Assembly: GCF_051020985.1 (NCBI RefSeq)
Contig: NC_134999.1
Coordinates: 2,356,001 to 2,420,000 of the forward strand
Length of the DNA stretch: 64,000 nucleotides
Origin: Nomia melanderi
Taxonomy: Eukaryota; Arthropoda; Insecta; Hymenoptera; Halictidae
Direction of reading: 5' to 3'
Shown: positions 48,621 through 60,665 of the stretch, in pieces
How positions within the stretch are numbered: the first letter of the stretch is position 1
Layout: the number at the start of each line of letters is the position of its first letter
Made by a program: the position numbers and the translations under genes
Notes under the pieces: model-generated
Told to the model about the DNA's origin: nothing
Databases searched by the model: none
The model's input: only the letters and a program-made list of their open reading frames with translations

Positions 48621-49211
48621 ATGAGGTTAGAGGTTTTAACGGTCGATATTCATTACGTCATGAACGGTAATGGCCGGATAAGAAAGGTGCAGGTTGTTTC
48701 AATAACTGTTTGGAGTCATGCTTCTTTAGATATTTTTAAGTATATATACATACTTGTTGCTAACGAAAATATAAAATTGTTATTAGAATGTAATTTCGTA
48801 AACTTTTTGTCGGATTAATTAATTGGGGAATATACGTGAACAGAATTAATTTAAAAGTACAAACATCAACGTTTAACATAATATTAAGTCGTACCGGCAT
48901 ATAATAAAAACATAACACACAATCACACCGAAACTTCACACTGAAATCAAATTCACACTGAACATCAAACTCGCATTAAACAAATCCATAAATCGAATTT
49001 CGGGCACTTTTAAATATATCTATAAATTTGTTAATAAAAATATGAAATTGTTTTTACAATATAAGTTCGTATACTTTTAAACATATAAATTTGTTTTTAA
49101 GGTACAACTTTGTATACTTTTAAATATGTAATGTTTTAAAGATTGAAACTGTTCGATACAACTTATTTCAAGATTTTTCAAAATACGATTCAGAATTGTC
49201 ATTTATCGTTA
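48621..49211. other. AT-rich intergenic stretch, nothing recognised
   Basis: Contains a loosely repeated ATATAAATTTGTT/AAATATATAAATTTG phrase around 49010-49110 and no gene signal. Confidence 0.4.
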
Positions 49212-49471
49212 TTAACCTGTTACCTGCTGGAATTAATAAAAAGAGTTACTAAAAAATCACTTATTGTGCGCACAATAAAATCAAAGAGTGAAATATGTAT
49301 ACACTCGTAAAATACAGGGAAAATATATCTATAATATATTCTAACGGAAAACTAAAACAAAACGGAAAATTACATATGTAACTGAAAAAATAAATAATTC
49401 ATCGTTGAACAAATTAATACCATTTTGAGCTTTAGGACGTGTATACTCGTCGAACGCAGTTAATTGGTTAG
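49212..49471 (-). mobile_element. TTAA-type MITE, family J
   Basis: The left end is TTAACCTGTTACCTGCTGG. The right end, read inward, is CTAACCAATTAACTGCGTTC. It is 260 bp and shares ACGAGTATACAC with the family J end at 19183. Confidence 0.65.
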
Positions 49472-49952
49472 ATGTGATATCATTATTACATTGTTATTAC
49501 ATATATTCCAACACTAGGAACATTGAAATTATTATTAATTTATATGTAAATAATATAGCAATACTAAATTATATAACAATCAATATTATACAAGAACTGT
49601 GGTATAAATGAATGAAAATTCTGTAAATTGAAAATGTACGAGAAATTATACTACCTGAATACATATTACCGACTAACTATACTTTCCTTATATACAATAT
49701 CAAAATAATCGTTATTTGTATCATTATAAGAAATATTATAAGCAGATTTTTGAGTCCCACTATCTTTAGCAATTGTGAACTTATATTACAAACTTTTTCC
49801 AAGTCTCTTTAAACGTCATTTGCATAATATTTCACACAACACTACGCACGCCATTATCCAATGTATCGGTCACTCTACACAAACAATTGCTAAAATTTTG
49901 TGAAATTGTATCTAAAAAACTACTTCTTTATAATTACAAAGCAAATAGTTGC

Positions 49953-50054
49953 TTAACCGGTTAACTGCGTTTGACAAATGCACACTTCATGTTTGTTTTT
50001 ACTGAGCGCAAAACGAGAGATTTTCCAAACTACATTCCGCAGTTAAGAGGTTAA
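49953..50054 (+). mobile_element. TTAA-type MITE, family J, short copy
   Basis: It runs from TTAACCGGTTAACTGCGTTT to CCGCAGTTAAGAGGTTAA, 102 bp. The central GCAAAACGAGAGAT is shared with the remnant at 32377-32477. Confidence 0.7.
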
Positions 50055-50129
50055 AAATGTCTCTTCTCGTCGACTGAAGGAAAAAAATGTATCTAAGAAG
50101 AAAGTGTAACATCAGTCGTCAATGTTATA

Positions 50130-50640
50130 AACAAGCTCGCCGCAAATCTTTTTCACAGAACCTGCCGGTCCAATGATGTAAATTCACCCCCCGAGGCCAC
50201 GGCCATTGATTTTTTTACGGTCTGTACCTGTTACACTTAAAAACGGAGCGAAATCTTGGCATGGCCTATCGTGTTCCTTGGTTTACGGCTTCCTCGACGA
50301 GCGGTCACTTCAACGTATGGCCTATGAAACGATCGTAGCCATAGTACTAAATACACCATAAACCAAAGAGAATTGCCAGTGAACCTTTAATGCCACGCGC
50401 TCGCACAACAGCGCTGCGTGCCGCGGCCACGACACGTGAGATCTAAAAGAAAATGAAACGTACCGACGACATCATACCGACCACGAACGCGAATGAAAAA
50501 CCCGACCTCGTCCGAATAAATGTATCATTCCATTCTTATTAACATTTCTGGGTAATTCTTACCATGTTCGTGCATTCTCACGTAAAAACAGTGAGGAAAG
50601 TGAGGATGCGTCATTGTTCGAGGCACCGCCGCTTTATTAG
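50130..50640. other. GC-richer island, possible conserved non-coding element
   Basis: One of the more GC-rich unique segments of the window, without long frames or repeat partners. Candidate enhancer or promoter by composition only. Confidence 0.3.
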
Positions 50641-51504
50641 ATATTTATGTGCTGTTGTACGCGTTTGGTAAAAAGTTTTACGAGACTTTTAAAGTTTCTT
50701 GGTTTATGAAACTTCTAGCGGCAGAGAAGTCAGGTATTCTCTTTTTCTGGCATAAACTGTACGTGAATAAGACGCTAGTTGGTAATATGGAGATAACTTT
50801 AACTCATCCGCTTTTTATCCTGCCGAGTATGGTGAATCTAGAATGTGAAAATTGTTTACAAAATATCTTCGGCAATTCACGAGTACAGGTGATTTCCGTA
50901 ATGTGTGCTATTTAGATATTTGCGACGATTAATGTGGGAATAGGCTATGTCCTTTAGATGAAATATTTTATACATTATATGGTACATATGTAATATGTAT
51001 AGCCTTGTGTAAACATCTATAATTTTACTACTTAATCTAAGGTTATAATTGTCAATAATCCATGAAGGTAATTGAATGATACGTGAGGAGTTCTTTGTTG
51101 AAGTAAAACAACAAGTGATGATGGTCATACTGGTTAGAATTGACATTTAATTCTTCAGATTCTGACATCAACAGTGAAAGGGATAGCTTTCAAACAAATT
51201 GTAAAGAACGGTCGTCTACGCTATAGAATAAAAACAATTAAATCGTTTTCAAAACTTACTTCACAGATTTTGATTTTTCTACAATACGCAAGGTTTTTTA
51301 CAACTGCAGACGAATAAACATTAATGCAGCGTATTATCAGTAATTGCTAGTGTTACAAATAATTTTCAAACGCAGTTTAAAAAATAATAACCTGTTCCCT
51401 TATAATTTCCATCTTTTAAGCTGTACATGCAAGTAGGTACATGTTGAACGCCTACATATACGTTGAGCCGTAGTATTAACATATCCATTATGCGATTTAT
51501 ACCT
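50641..51504. other. Intergenic stretch with an unassigned 88-codon frame
   Basis: The plus frame 50649-50915 is clean but motif-free and follows directly on a GC-rich island. Coding status is undecided. No repeat elements were seen. Confidence 0.3.
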
Positions 51505-52025
51505 ATATAGGGGAAAGTAGCGTAAAATGAAAAGCTCAAACGAAACGGAACAGTAATCTTTTAATAGATAAAGAGCTCATCTCGAGTTAATGTCGCATGG
51601 ACTGGTTCTAATAAAATCATCGATGTCGTTTGCGGTGGTCTGCAGTTGATCTCAAACTGAGATTTGGTTCGCACTGATCTGAAGATAAGATAAAAACTGA
51701 TCAATTAGATTGCGCCAGTGGAGAAAAAGAAGATGATAAATTTATTTGTGATTTTTGTTCATACAATCATGTTTATAGTTTATTTATATCAGCTAGCAAT
51801 TACATATATTCAACTAGCAATTTTGATTTAGTAAAAATAATAATTTTGTATTTTTATATAAGTTTACATGAGTGTTCCGTTTTACCCTACCATTTTTGCG
51901 CAGCGGATATTTCAATACTTTAAAAAATTATATTTTATTTTTCGTAATTAAACATTTGTATTAAAAAAATCTTTTATTTTGCTGTTCAAAAAAAGCTTCC
52001 CATTTTACCTTACTTTCCCCTATAT
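51505..52025 (+). mobile_element. Non-autonomous element with ATAGGGGAAAGTA ends
   Basis: The left end is TATAGGGGAAAGTAGCGTAA. The right end, read inward, is TATAGGGGAAAGTAAGGTAA. It is about 520 bp, with no transposase. Its left part matches the reverse of 10098-10949. Confidence 0.75.
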
Positions 52026-52594
52026 TTACATGAGATTTGGAAAATATATCAGACAAAGATGATATTTAATATTCTATTAAAAGTTATCTATCTATCTTCT
52101 GACATTATCATTTATGTTACAGATAATTAATAATATCAAATTTAATATTATGTATGTGACGAATTTTTTAAACTGATATCTTATATCTATAAAATTGAAA
52201 TTAAATTCTCCCATCCATTGATTCTTCTATCATTTCTGTTTAACATAATCAATACTTTAATCAATATTTTATTAGAAAACAATGGGTATTATATATATTA
52301 TAACCCATAACTATACGTATATACGCGAAAAAACGTTTGAATATAAAGGATTGCTAATTAATCGCACAGAATCAAATTAGTAATAAGAAACTGTTGCGCT
52401 AACAATTGCATTAATATTTAATAGTTATTTACATGCTCCTTATACTGCCACCACGTCAATTGCAGCAATAAATCTTTTTTAAGTATTTTATTTTGATATT
52501 ATACATTATGGTATTTTCAAAATATCATATTATTTTGAAAATTGTGACAAAGGTTTTAAACCTGTAATATAAAGCATAGCTAATAAGCATAGGT

Positions 52595-52596
<2 letters not shown>

Positions 52597-52663
<67 letters not shown>
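52597..52663 (+). repeat. (TG)n microsatellite, about 33 units
   Basis: An uninterrupted TG run of 67 bases. The poly Cys-Val frame across it is an artefact. Confidence 0.98.
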
Positions 52664-52664
<1 letters not shown>

Positions 52665-54234
52665 AATACAAGAAACTGTTACGAATGAAGATTGATTACA
52701 GAAAAACGAGAACCAGAGGATTGGGGGTGCGAGTTGTGGGAGTCGAATTCTTTGAATTTTATTATCTAATAAACCGTTTTATTTATGATCCTAATATTTC
52801 ATTTTTGTTGACCCTTACTCTCCACACTATATATTTGCCCCGTTATTTCTGAGGCTCCTGTAAATACGTAAGACGTCATGATATTAAAGCTTGAGGAAAA
52901 TTCGCTAAGTATACATACAGTGGTCTATGGCGATGTTATAATGGTTTATGATAATTTAAATATTTAGAAGGTTTCTGGGAATATTTAGGAAAGTGCCTGA
53001 CGTTGAGTGTTCTTCGTATGAAAGTTTCAATAATATTCTCTATAGATTTTGATAAATAAATTTACATCGTTTACTATTATTGTGCTACATCATATAAATT
53101 TTTAATTCAATATCTGAAACAATAAACTTCTTCTGTCGAATAATTTTATTTATATCATTGTATGTCTTATATATTAAATTTTATTTATATAAGGGATTCT
53201 ATGGTGCCGACACGACGGTTGTTTAATTACAAAAAACGAACAATATATAACAAAATTTTTGCAATTCAAATATCCCATACGTTCCACCTTTCTGGCTGAA
53301 TCGCCAATTATAAAACACCCTGTATATATTATACTTACATAAAGTATTGTTAAGTTGTATATTATACTGTATAATACAATGTGTCATAACTCCTATAAAG
53401 ATTTTACATAGTAATATTCATGTAATGTTATAAATTTTTACTTTTGTTGGTGACTTCTTAAAAAACGAAGAAAGTGATGTAAGAAAAAATAAAATTATTG
53501 TTTTCAGACAAGTTAGAATTAAACTTCGACAAATTATATTAATTATGTTTATATACTTCTTGATTGTAATTTTTAGTATTTTGGTTTATTATTATTTTAA
53601 TATTATATTAAATCGATTTTATTTTTTTTTTCGTTTGTTTAAAGTAATGTCACCAACTTTAGAGAATAATTTGTCGTTGTAAACAGACAAATTCTATTCT
53701 AAAAAGTGAAGAAGAATTTTAAACATGTTGTCAACATTAGCTGCAAAATGTTTTCCATATCACCCTAGAGAATAAGGTAATGTTAATTAAACTTTACATA
53801 TCTCTCGCAGTGTTTTCTGGCGTTGTTAAGCATTTGTCACCCTGCACTGCAGGAAAATTACAGGAAATCAGGTTCAGTTTTGTTTTAATTGTTTTATTCT
53901 AGTTATTTTCTAACGGGAGAATCTGAAATTGCATAAGCCAGCAACAGTTGCAAATTATAAACCTGCTGGGCACCTAATGACGCGTGAAGGTAATTAAGTG
54001 GTACAATTAGTGCAATTGATTATATGGTATTATGAAATGCGTCATAAAATATGAAATACTTTTGCAATTCGCAGTATTACATTCATTAAACTTTTTTACA
54101 AGCTATAATGTCTGTTGTTCCTCGACTTTTTATTCATTCTTTCTCATTATCATTATCATCCGCAATAGTGAGCAATTCAAACATAAATAAGTACATTACC
54201 CTCCAAAAGTTTCCAAGAGGTCACACCTTTTCAA
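52664..54234. other. AT-rich intergenic stretch, nothing recognised
   Basis: Contains an ACACCCTGTATATATTATA phrase at about 53313-53331, a common right-end motif of insect repeats, without a definable partner. Confidence 0.4.
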
Positions 54235-54460
54235 TTAACACTTGAACTACCGCGTCAGTCAGGATGACTGGTTTCAGTTTTCTTATTTCGCAATTATTGG
54301 TATCTTAAAAATATTAAATATCCCAAATGATTTGGAAAATAAATAGTTTTATTTGAATACTATGACGAACATCTGAAGAAACCGAAAAAAAATCCGTTGT
54401 TACTATTTTCACAAGGATTATATATCAATCGCATTGAATGTTTGGTAGTTCTAGTGTCAA
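54235..54460 (+). mobile_element. TTAA-type MITE, family E2, full copy
   Basis: It runs from TTAACACTTGAACTACCGCG to GGTAGTTCTAGTGTCAA, 226 bp. A subterminal GTCAGTCAGGATGACTGG occupies the palindrome position. Confidence 0.8.
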
Positions 54461-54622
54461 ACGACCATTTCTTTGTTAATATGTTACATATTCCACAAAC
54501 TACAAGAAAAATGTATCGTATATTTTTACCATTTCATTAGGAAAGCTGCATTTTTTGCTTGCAATCTCAAAATATTTGTTATTTCGTTGAATTTCCTCCG
54601 TGCACTTGTACTGACACTTTTC

Positions 54623-54859
54623 TTAACCGTTCGAGTGCGCAAGAGCGCGATCGTACTGTGTCGGCAGTACGGACATCACGCTGTTATCGGAATAACTTTT
54701 GCAACACATGCTTGTACTGAATAATAAAAAATGTTTACGCTTATAACATTACAAAGTTGTAAGTAATACTTATAACAAGTAAGGTATATATGTATATAAA
54801 GTTATATGCTCTGCACTTTTCACACATTAAGGAAAACTGTCTCACACTCAAACGGTTAA
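54623..54859 (+). mobile_element. TTAA-type MITE, family H
   Basis: The left end is TTAACCGTTCGAGTGCGC. The right end, read inward, is TTAACCGTTTGAGTGTGAGA. It is 237 bp, with no coding frame of its own; the frame 54473-54724 only overlaps it. Confidence 0.75.
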
Positions 54860-55009
54860 GCGAAAAGAATGTTTTCCCAACGCAGGATGGGAAAATTTCG
54901 ATAAAAAATCTAATTCATTACCAATAAGTATAATAAACGAAGAAATTGTAAAAATTTATAGTCAAAATAAAAATAGAGTCTATAAACCAATCAAATAAAT
55001 GGAAACAAA

Positions 55010-55240
55010 GATTGTTCCCCGAAAATGTCGCGCAAATTGAAATCGTGTAATCTGAGTACACAATTCACATTCAAATGAAATACACAGAATAAATTTAACC
55101 AATCCATAGGAAACAGTATTATTTACTTTTTGTAAAATAAAAAATCATATACATACATTTAAATAAAATTTCATTAATCCAGCAAGATTGCACATATAAT
55201 TCACGAAACGAACAAAAATTAATGTACTTTTTATATTTGT
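55010..55240 (-). repeat. Dispersed repeat R1, second copy
   Basis: The reverse complement of 29955-30180 with moderate divergence, including AACAGTATTATTTACTTTTT. The minus frame 55119-55325 runs from this repeat into the adjoining MITE and is not a gene. Confidence 0.65.
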
Positions 55241-55254
55241 CTGAGCTGGCCGTG

Positions 55255-55479
55255 TTGACACTATAACTGCCATGGGTCAAAATCACCCATTCCTGGTGTC
55301 TTCTTCCCGCAATAATTACAAACATAATAAATGTTTCTCTGAGAAATTATTAAAGAAATTGATTCAGCACCACGCAAACTGAAATGTAAACCAATTAAAA
55401 TCTCAACAGATGCACTCTTGGAGTTTCTATATAGAAATTTCAAAAACTCAATTTAACTGCTCGGTAGTTTTAGTGTTAA
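55255..55479 (+). mobile_element. TTAA-type MITE, family E
   Basis: The left end is TTGACACTATAACTGCCATG, one step from the family consensus. The right end is GCTCGGTAGTTTTAGTGTTAA without its last decay. It is 225 bp. Subterminal GGGTCAAAATCACCC corresponds to the palindrome. Confidence 0.8.
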
Positions 55480-55698
55480 AGTAAAATGCAAGTGCCGTGT
55501 AAATTACGTTACTTTCTTGCCAAAAATAAAACTCCAAAAAATACCAAGTGTACTGCAGCTTCTTATCTATGTACCTGCTTCAAACTACAAAGCAGAGAGT
55601 AGCATTTTATAGTACAAATCCTCCTTAAATACTATTTTTTCAACAAATTCTGTAAGTACTGGTTCATAAATACGAACCTTTTCCTAAATTACTGTACA

Positions 55699-56000
55699 AC
55701 TTTCTTTACGATCGGCACATTTTTCTGGTGACAGTATCAACTAGTCAAAGCAAATATGTATATTTTCAAAGTTATTTTTCTATAGGTAGTTTATAATAAA
55801 TATATGGATATTAAAAATTTGTTGAAATTAATGTGTTTTGTTGAATATAAATACTGTAAAGAGTAATAAATACAATACCTCTCGATTGTAAAATAACACT
55901 GTACTCACAAAAAAAGAACATGCCGCCATATTAGCGACACCGATTTCGAAAACAAATATTAAATGTCGCCACTGTGGCGGCACCGATCGCGAAGGATTAA
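55699..56000 (-). mobile_element. TTAA-type MITE, family D, inverted copy
   Basis: It starts near CTTTACGATCGGCAC and ends CGATCGCGAAGGATTAA. GTCGCCACTGTGGCGGCACC near the right end matches the palindromic block of 46664-46960. Confidence 0.75.
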
Positions 56001-56109
56001 ATGAGTAAAATCCACTAAACCTCTAATAACAATCTCTTTAGTACTCGGCAAAGAGGTGAGTAAATAATGTAGAAATTGTCGGTGAAAATCTGAACAGCGA
56101 AGAATAGAA

Positions 56110-56600
56110 TTTTCCCAGCGTCTTAGTTAAACGTTCCACGACGTTACACTTATATACCTGTTATTAGTTTCTGTTGGTCTTTTTAAAGTAAATACGTCTT
56201 TATCGCTCTCAGCGACAACTGAACCTTTCGCTGAATCCGAACGAATAGAATGCGTTTCGGAAATCGTTCCGCGTGCCGCCTTCCAGACATATCCCGGAGT
56301 TAAGAACATTACGTTCTCATAAATCAGCCTCGATTCGATTCGGCATAAATCATAATCGTGTCGTCGGACGTATGCAGACATCTTTGCCCTACAGCATAGA
56401 GCTCCGTGAGAAAGATCCTCCACGACGCTGAATCGCTCTCTCTTCTCATGATACGCCGTTAACTGCTTTTCATCTTAAGTCGACGCGTTTCAACCGATCA
56501 ATACTTATTCTCATCTTCGATATCTCACACGAGGCGCGGAAAGTAATATGAACCGCTCAGAAGCCAATGCGGTTAAGTCCGTTGTTGTGATATTTTCTAC
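56110..56600 (-). other. GC-richer island with possible unassigned exon
   Basis: A 98-codon minus frame (56423-56127) includes a possible start at 56381 and a plausible donor (AACAG|GTATAT, GT at 56157-56156). The translation has no recognisable domain and no partner exon was found. It could equally be promoter DNA. Confidence 0.25.
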
Positions 56601-57014
56601 TTTTTGTAAATTTTAATCGAGTCAATAATATTCTTCTTAGTTATTAAAGGATTTACTCGTTTCTTCGTTTTTAAAGAAATGTTATTTGCTTTAACACGAA
56701 TTTGTGGAGACATATATACATGAGTTGGAAAATAATTGTTGCAAATGAAGAATATTTAATTATATTTAATATTATTCATTTTATCGAGTGTGTATCTTGT
56801 TTTTCCATAATCAAACAAATTATTCCTGTATTACTGAATTTCGAGAGCCAATTAATATTCAAATAATAATCGGACTACGAATTAATATGTAAATATATAT
56901 TTTTGTATACTTATTTAGAGAAGGTGATATAGAAAAGAAAATATAATTTCTGGTAAATTTTGTTGTTACAATTATATAGTAATATAAACAGTATGTCAAA
57001 TTTCAGTGGACGTA

Positions 57015-57020
57015 TTTATT
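57015..57020 (-). terminator. Polyadenylation signal of the DUF4497-like gene
   Basis: AATAAA on the minus strand, about 93 bases after the TAG stop at 57113-57115. Confidence 0.5.
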
Positions 57021-57112
57021 TTATTGTAATTTACAGTTTGGCGAATACTACAGCTGTATACATTCGCAATCTAGCAATGAAATTATTGTGTAAGCGAAAC
57101 AGTCGGATTCGC

Positions 57113-57410
57113 CTATTTCTTCTTGCCTCTCTTTCGTTTCGCTTTCTTGCTCTGCGGCGCTCTTGGATCCACTAAAGGTTCTCGTGACAATTGAGGTGGT
57201 GGACATCCATGAGCAAGATATCCAGCTATTGGAGATATTCCAATAATATCTCTGAGTAAGCTACCTGGTGAATCGACATCTAAATTCATCGTACGATGAC
57301 TGCCAGACGATTTCGACTTTTCCTTAAAACTACATTTATACTCGTTTTCCTCGGATTCGGTTTTGAAAAGGAAGGAGTTGGGCACAAGAGCGTAATGTCG
57401 CATTATGCAT
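57113..57410 (-). CDS. Terminal exon of the DUF4497-like gene
   Basis: The acceptor TCCTTTTTGCAG (AG at 57412-57411) lies inside a longer open frame that starts at 57454. It is chosen because it completes the split Arg codon from exon 2 and gives VTNMGR-CIMRHYAL. Using the upstream AG at about 57442 would break the frame. The exon encodes SPGSLLRDIIGISP, a Pro-rich segment, and the basic tail. Confidence 0.75.
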
Positions 57411-59935
57411 CTGCAAAAAGGACAAACAATTTTCCATATTTTTTCATACTGCATTTAATAAAACACACGCTTTTTCGCTATCGAGTGTCAAATATTAAAA
57501 TCCGAAGATTTATTCATTATATTTTCTTTTCGACAATTTTATACTACTTTGAGTGTTTTAATTGAAATGTATTTCGAAAGGTAGTTAGTTGATGAAAAAC
57601 AGTGCAAACAATTCGTTTTTACTAATACTATTGAAAATAGTATATCTGATGTTAAAATTATTAATATTATAAATATAAAGGGATGTTAAAATAATTAATA
57701 CTCAACTACAATTTATATCAGTAACGAACATAAAATTTATTATAAGGAATCAATGTTTAAGTCTGTGTAAGATACCTACATTTCATATAATAATATTAAT
57801 AATATTAATAATTAAGAAAACTGATATCATAAATCAGTTAAGAATAAGAACAAATAATTCGTTAAAATGATTAATAATTTTAAATTAATTGTAGAAAGAC
57901 TTACAATTAGTAGAAAATATCTCGAGCTTAACGGCCAGAGAGTATTAAAATTGCATTACTTTTCTCGTTCGTAATATATCTAAAGTATTTAATAGTCTTC
58001 CTATGGTTAATAAGTAAACATGTAACACAATCTATAGTACCTTCCCATATTAGTCACGGTAATCGTAGCACCTAACTGACCAGCAAAACTATTACCAGAA
58101 TCTACCAGATCAAACGGTCCCCTAAATATGAAAGATTCTGGATTTTGTACCAGTAATGTATTCTGCAAGTAAGAAATTCATTTTATTATTAAAAGAGTTG
58201 AAGAATTTTCCAGAATCATGAACGAATATTTAAGATATTATTCAATATAAACGATAAATTACTATAATTTTTAATTCAAGAGAGAGGAAGTTACACACGT
58301 AAAACACAAACACAAGAGGTAAACAGAAAAGATATAAAAAAACAATTTAAATTGACAACTTTCGACATTAAAAATCAATTTGGCACGCATGCATCTAATT
58401 GGTGATTAACGTTGCATATTTCATTGTAGACCGTTACTATATCAACTTCTGTACAGAAAACAATATCATGAATTCTTTAATAAAATACCGTGTACCTCGA
58501 AATCGTGGATTTTTGTACATAAAACCGTGTAAATCGAAAGCAAACCAAAACGTGCATAATTTAATCAGTTACGTATTGAATTAAATTCATTTATTTCAAC
58601 GTAAAATATGAGAAAAATACCATGAAAAACATAATATCAGTTTATTCATGAAATGACAAATATATAAAGCTATAATTACATAATTCTTTTTATAGAAACG
58701 AAAAATATCCAACACATAATAAGTGGAACCAAAAGTTGAACGAAGAAACCAAATCTATACAATTTTAAGTAAATTATAAAAGTACTCAAAAAACAATAAT
58801 TGTTTATCATTAACCAGTAAATATGACGTTTTAAAAAATTTCGATTAGAAAAACCATAACGACACACACCTTTCTAAGATTTACTAAGCTTTATTGCACT
58901 AATTCACCTGAATGGTTCTTGTGTGTTCACAAAAAGGGGAATCCGCTTTTTTTTATTTAAATGCTAGTGTTACTAATCGAATGAAATAAAAAATTTACTA
59001 TAGAAATGCTTATTTTTCTTTAAATCTGTTATTTTGAAAACCATGTAAAAGCGAACTCGCGCAAATCGGTGGACAGGTGTATACAATCGGTACAATTAAC
59101 ACGTTGAATGCCATGGGAATCACCGATGACCCCCAATATTTCTGTATTATAAATAATGCTATCTAATACGGTAACATTCGGCTAGATGAACATGCAATAA
59201 TAAAAATACAATTCGATCAAATGGCAAGTAGAAAAAAAGGTTTATATGAATACCTAGAGAACTAAGTAAATATTCGTAATGCCCATACATTAACCATGAA
59301 ACTGTTATCTGACAAAAACAAATGTTGCTGTAGTATACATTTGGAAAATATATGTATTTACTGTTATGTACAAATGATTTAATATTATATTTCTAATATT
59401 CTGTGTATTTTACTGTATAAAATCGTGCGGCATTCAACGTGTTAAAAAACAATTGTAATTCGGAAACAAGATCGTATCGAGCACATGTATGTTTATATAA
59501 ACATTTTTGTATTTTAATGTGTCGTATATATAAATGAAGTTATGCCCACGCATCTAGAAACATCCTGTGCAATACATTGGATTATCGAAAGAAATTGTAT
59601 CTCACCAAGTCACAAGCACAACCAGTGAGGTAAGTGCGAACGCCGCAAACAGGAAAATTATCATCCACTCTAAAAACGCCGATGTGTAACGGCGCTTTTT
59701 TCATCATTTTGACTAATTCCTCAGATAACGCTGAAAAGTGGCAGGACTGGCCACCTTTAAACTCGTACGCGTAGATGTCATTTTTCCGAGATCGGCTGCG
59801 CTCCGTAACTTCTGCAGTTGGCAAATTAATGAAAACTACTTTTACCACGAGCGTTGCCCCACCGGTGTCAGCGTACATTTCTTTGTTCAACGTTAATTGT
59901 GACACATAAACGTCGAAAACGTAAAAACCATACAT
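57113..59935 (-). CDS. DUF4497/MAP10-like protein, complete three-exon gene
   Basis: Exons 59935-59606, 58162-58041 and 57410-57113 join in frame (phases 0 and 2) through GT-AG introns to give 249 residues ending in TAG. Residues 1-110 open MYGFYVFDVYVSQL and contain EFKGGQSCHFSAL (about 59-71) and a hydrophobic CGVRTYLTGCACDL stretch. Exon 2 gives NPESFIFRGPFDLVDSG and GQLGATITVTNMG. This order, a short beta-rich strand set, then K-G-x-SC-x-F, then G-x-F-x-L-x-D, resembles the C2-like DUF4497 domain at the N terminus of microtubule-associated protein 10. Exon 3 has no known fold and ends in a basic tail (SKKAKRKRGKKK), which could be a nuclear signal or contact RNA or tubulin. Intron 1 carries a TTAA MITE (59096-59445). 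Gene structure is convincing; family assignment is tentative and function unknown. Confidence 0.75.
58041..58162 (-). CDS. Middle exon of the DUF4497-like gene
   Basis: The acceptor is CTTACTTGCAG (AG at 58164-58163) and the donor is GGGAAG|GTACTA (GT at 58040-58039). It is 122 bases and too short for simple ORF listing. It encodes the GPFDLVDSG and QLGATITV strands. Confidence 0.75.
59096..59445 (+). mobile_element. TTAA-type MITE, family F, full copy in intron 1
   Basis: The ends TTAACACGTTGAATGCCATG and CGGCATTCAACGTGTTAA are inverse, with TTAA at both borders. It is 350 bp with no frame. It lies inside intron 1 (58163-59605) of the DUF4497-like gene. Confidence 0.85.
59606..59935 (-). 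CDS. First coding exon of the DUF4497-like gene
   Basis: The start is ATG 59935-59933. The donor is GACTTG|GTGAGA (GT at 59605-59604), after exactly 110 codons. Frame continues in phase 0 into 58162. Confidence 0.75.
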
Positions 59936-60504
59936 GACAGCGTCCTATTTCTTTCTGTTACAATTTCTTTTCTTTCGAAGGTTACGATACACTTGTGAAT
60001 TTGGTAGACTGAAGTTGCACCCGTAGCTGAAAGAATTTTCATTTCTAATCAACGACAGAGTTTTATTTGTGACAGCGATGAAGTACATACATTAACCTTT
60101 GGCCATGTAACAGCAACATGGAAAGCTAAGATTGTATGAAGTTACACTGAATTATTCATAATGGATATTTCAGATCTTGTGATCTGATCTACGAATTATC
60201 GTATTACATTTGAATAAATATGTGCATGAATTAAGAGAAAGCTGGATTTCTAAAATCTAAAATTTAATATAACTTATAACTTGATATAATATAATAAAAT
60301 ATAATATAACTTTTCCAAATGTATAAAATTGTAACATTTTAGCATATTAAAGGATCACTTCATATTCACGTTCATAAACATTGTGAAGACTTGGTAACAA
60401 CCAAGTTTGTTTTACTTTTAGTGCCATAGAAAGAATGGCTGTCATGTTATGAGCAGAGTACTGTTTAAACTGAACATAAATTTATTTATAATAACACACA
60501 AATT

Positions 60505-60665
60505 AATTTATGCATAACAGCGAATACATATATTTTCCAAATGTATACTATAGCAACATTTGTTTTTGTCAAATATCAGTTTCATGGTTAATGCATGGGC
60601 ATTACGAGCATTTACTTAGTTCTCCAGGTATTCATATAAACCTTTTTTTCTACTTGGCATTTTCA
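60505..60665 (-). mobile_element. TTAA-type MITE, family F, inverted partial copy
   Basis: The reverse complement of about 59217-59380, including ATTCATATAAACC and TTAATGCATGGGCATTACGA. Both termini are missing or decayed. Confidence 0.6.

Noticed and set aside
52598..52852. 84-codon frame starting with Cys-Val repeats
   Set aside because: It is translated from the (TG)n microsatellite.
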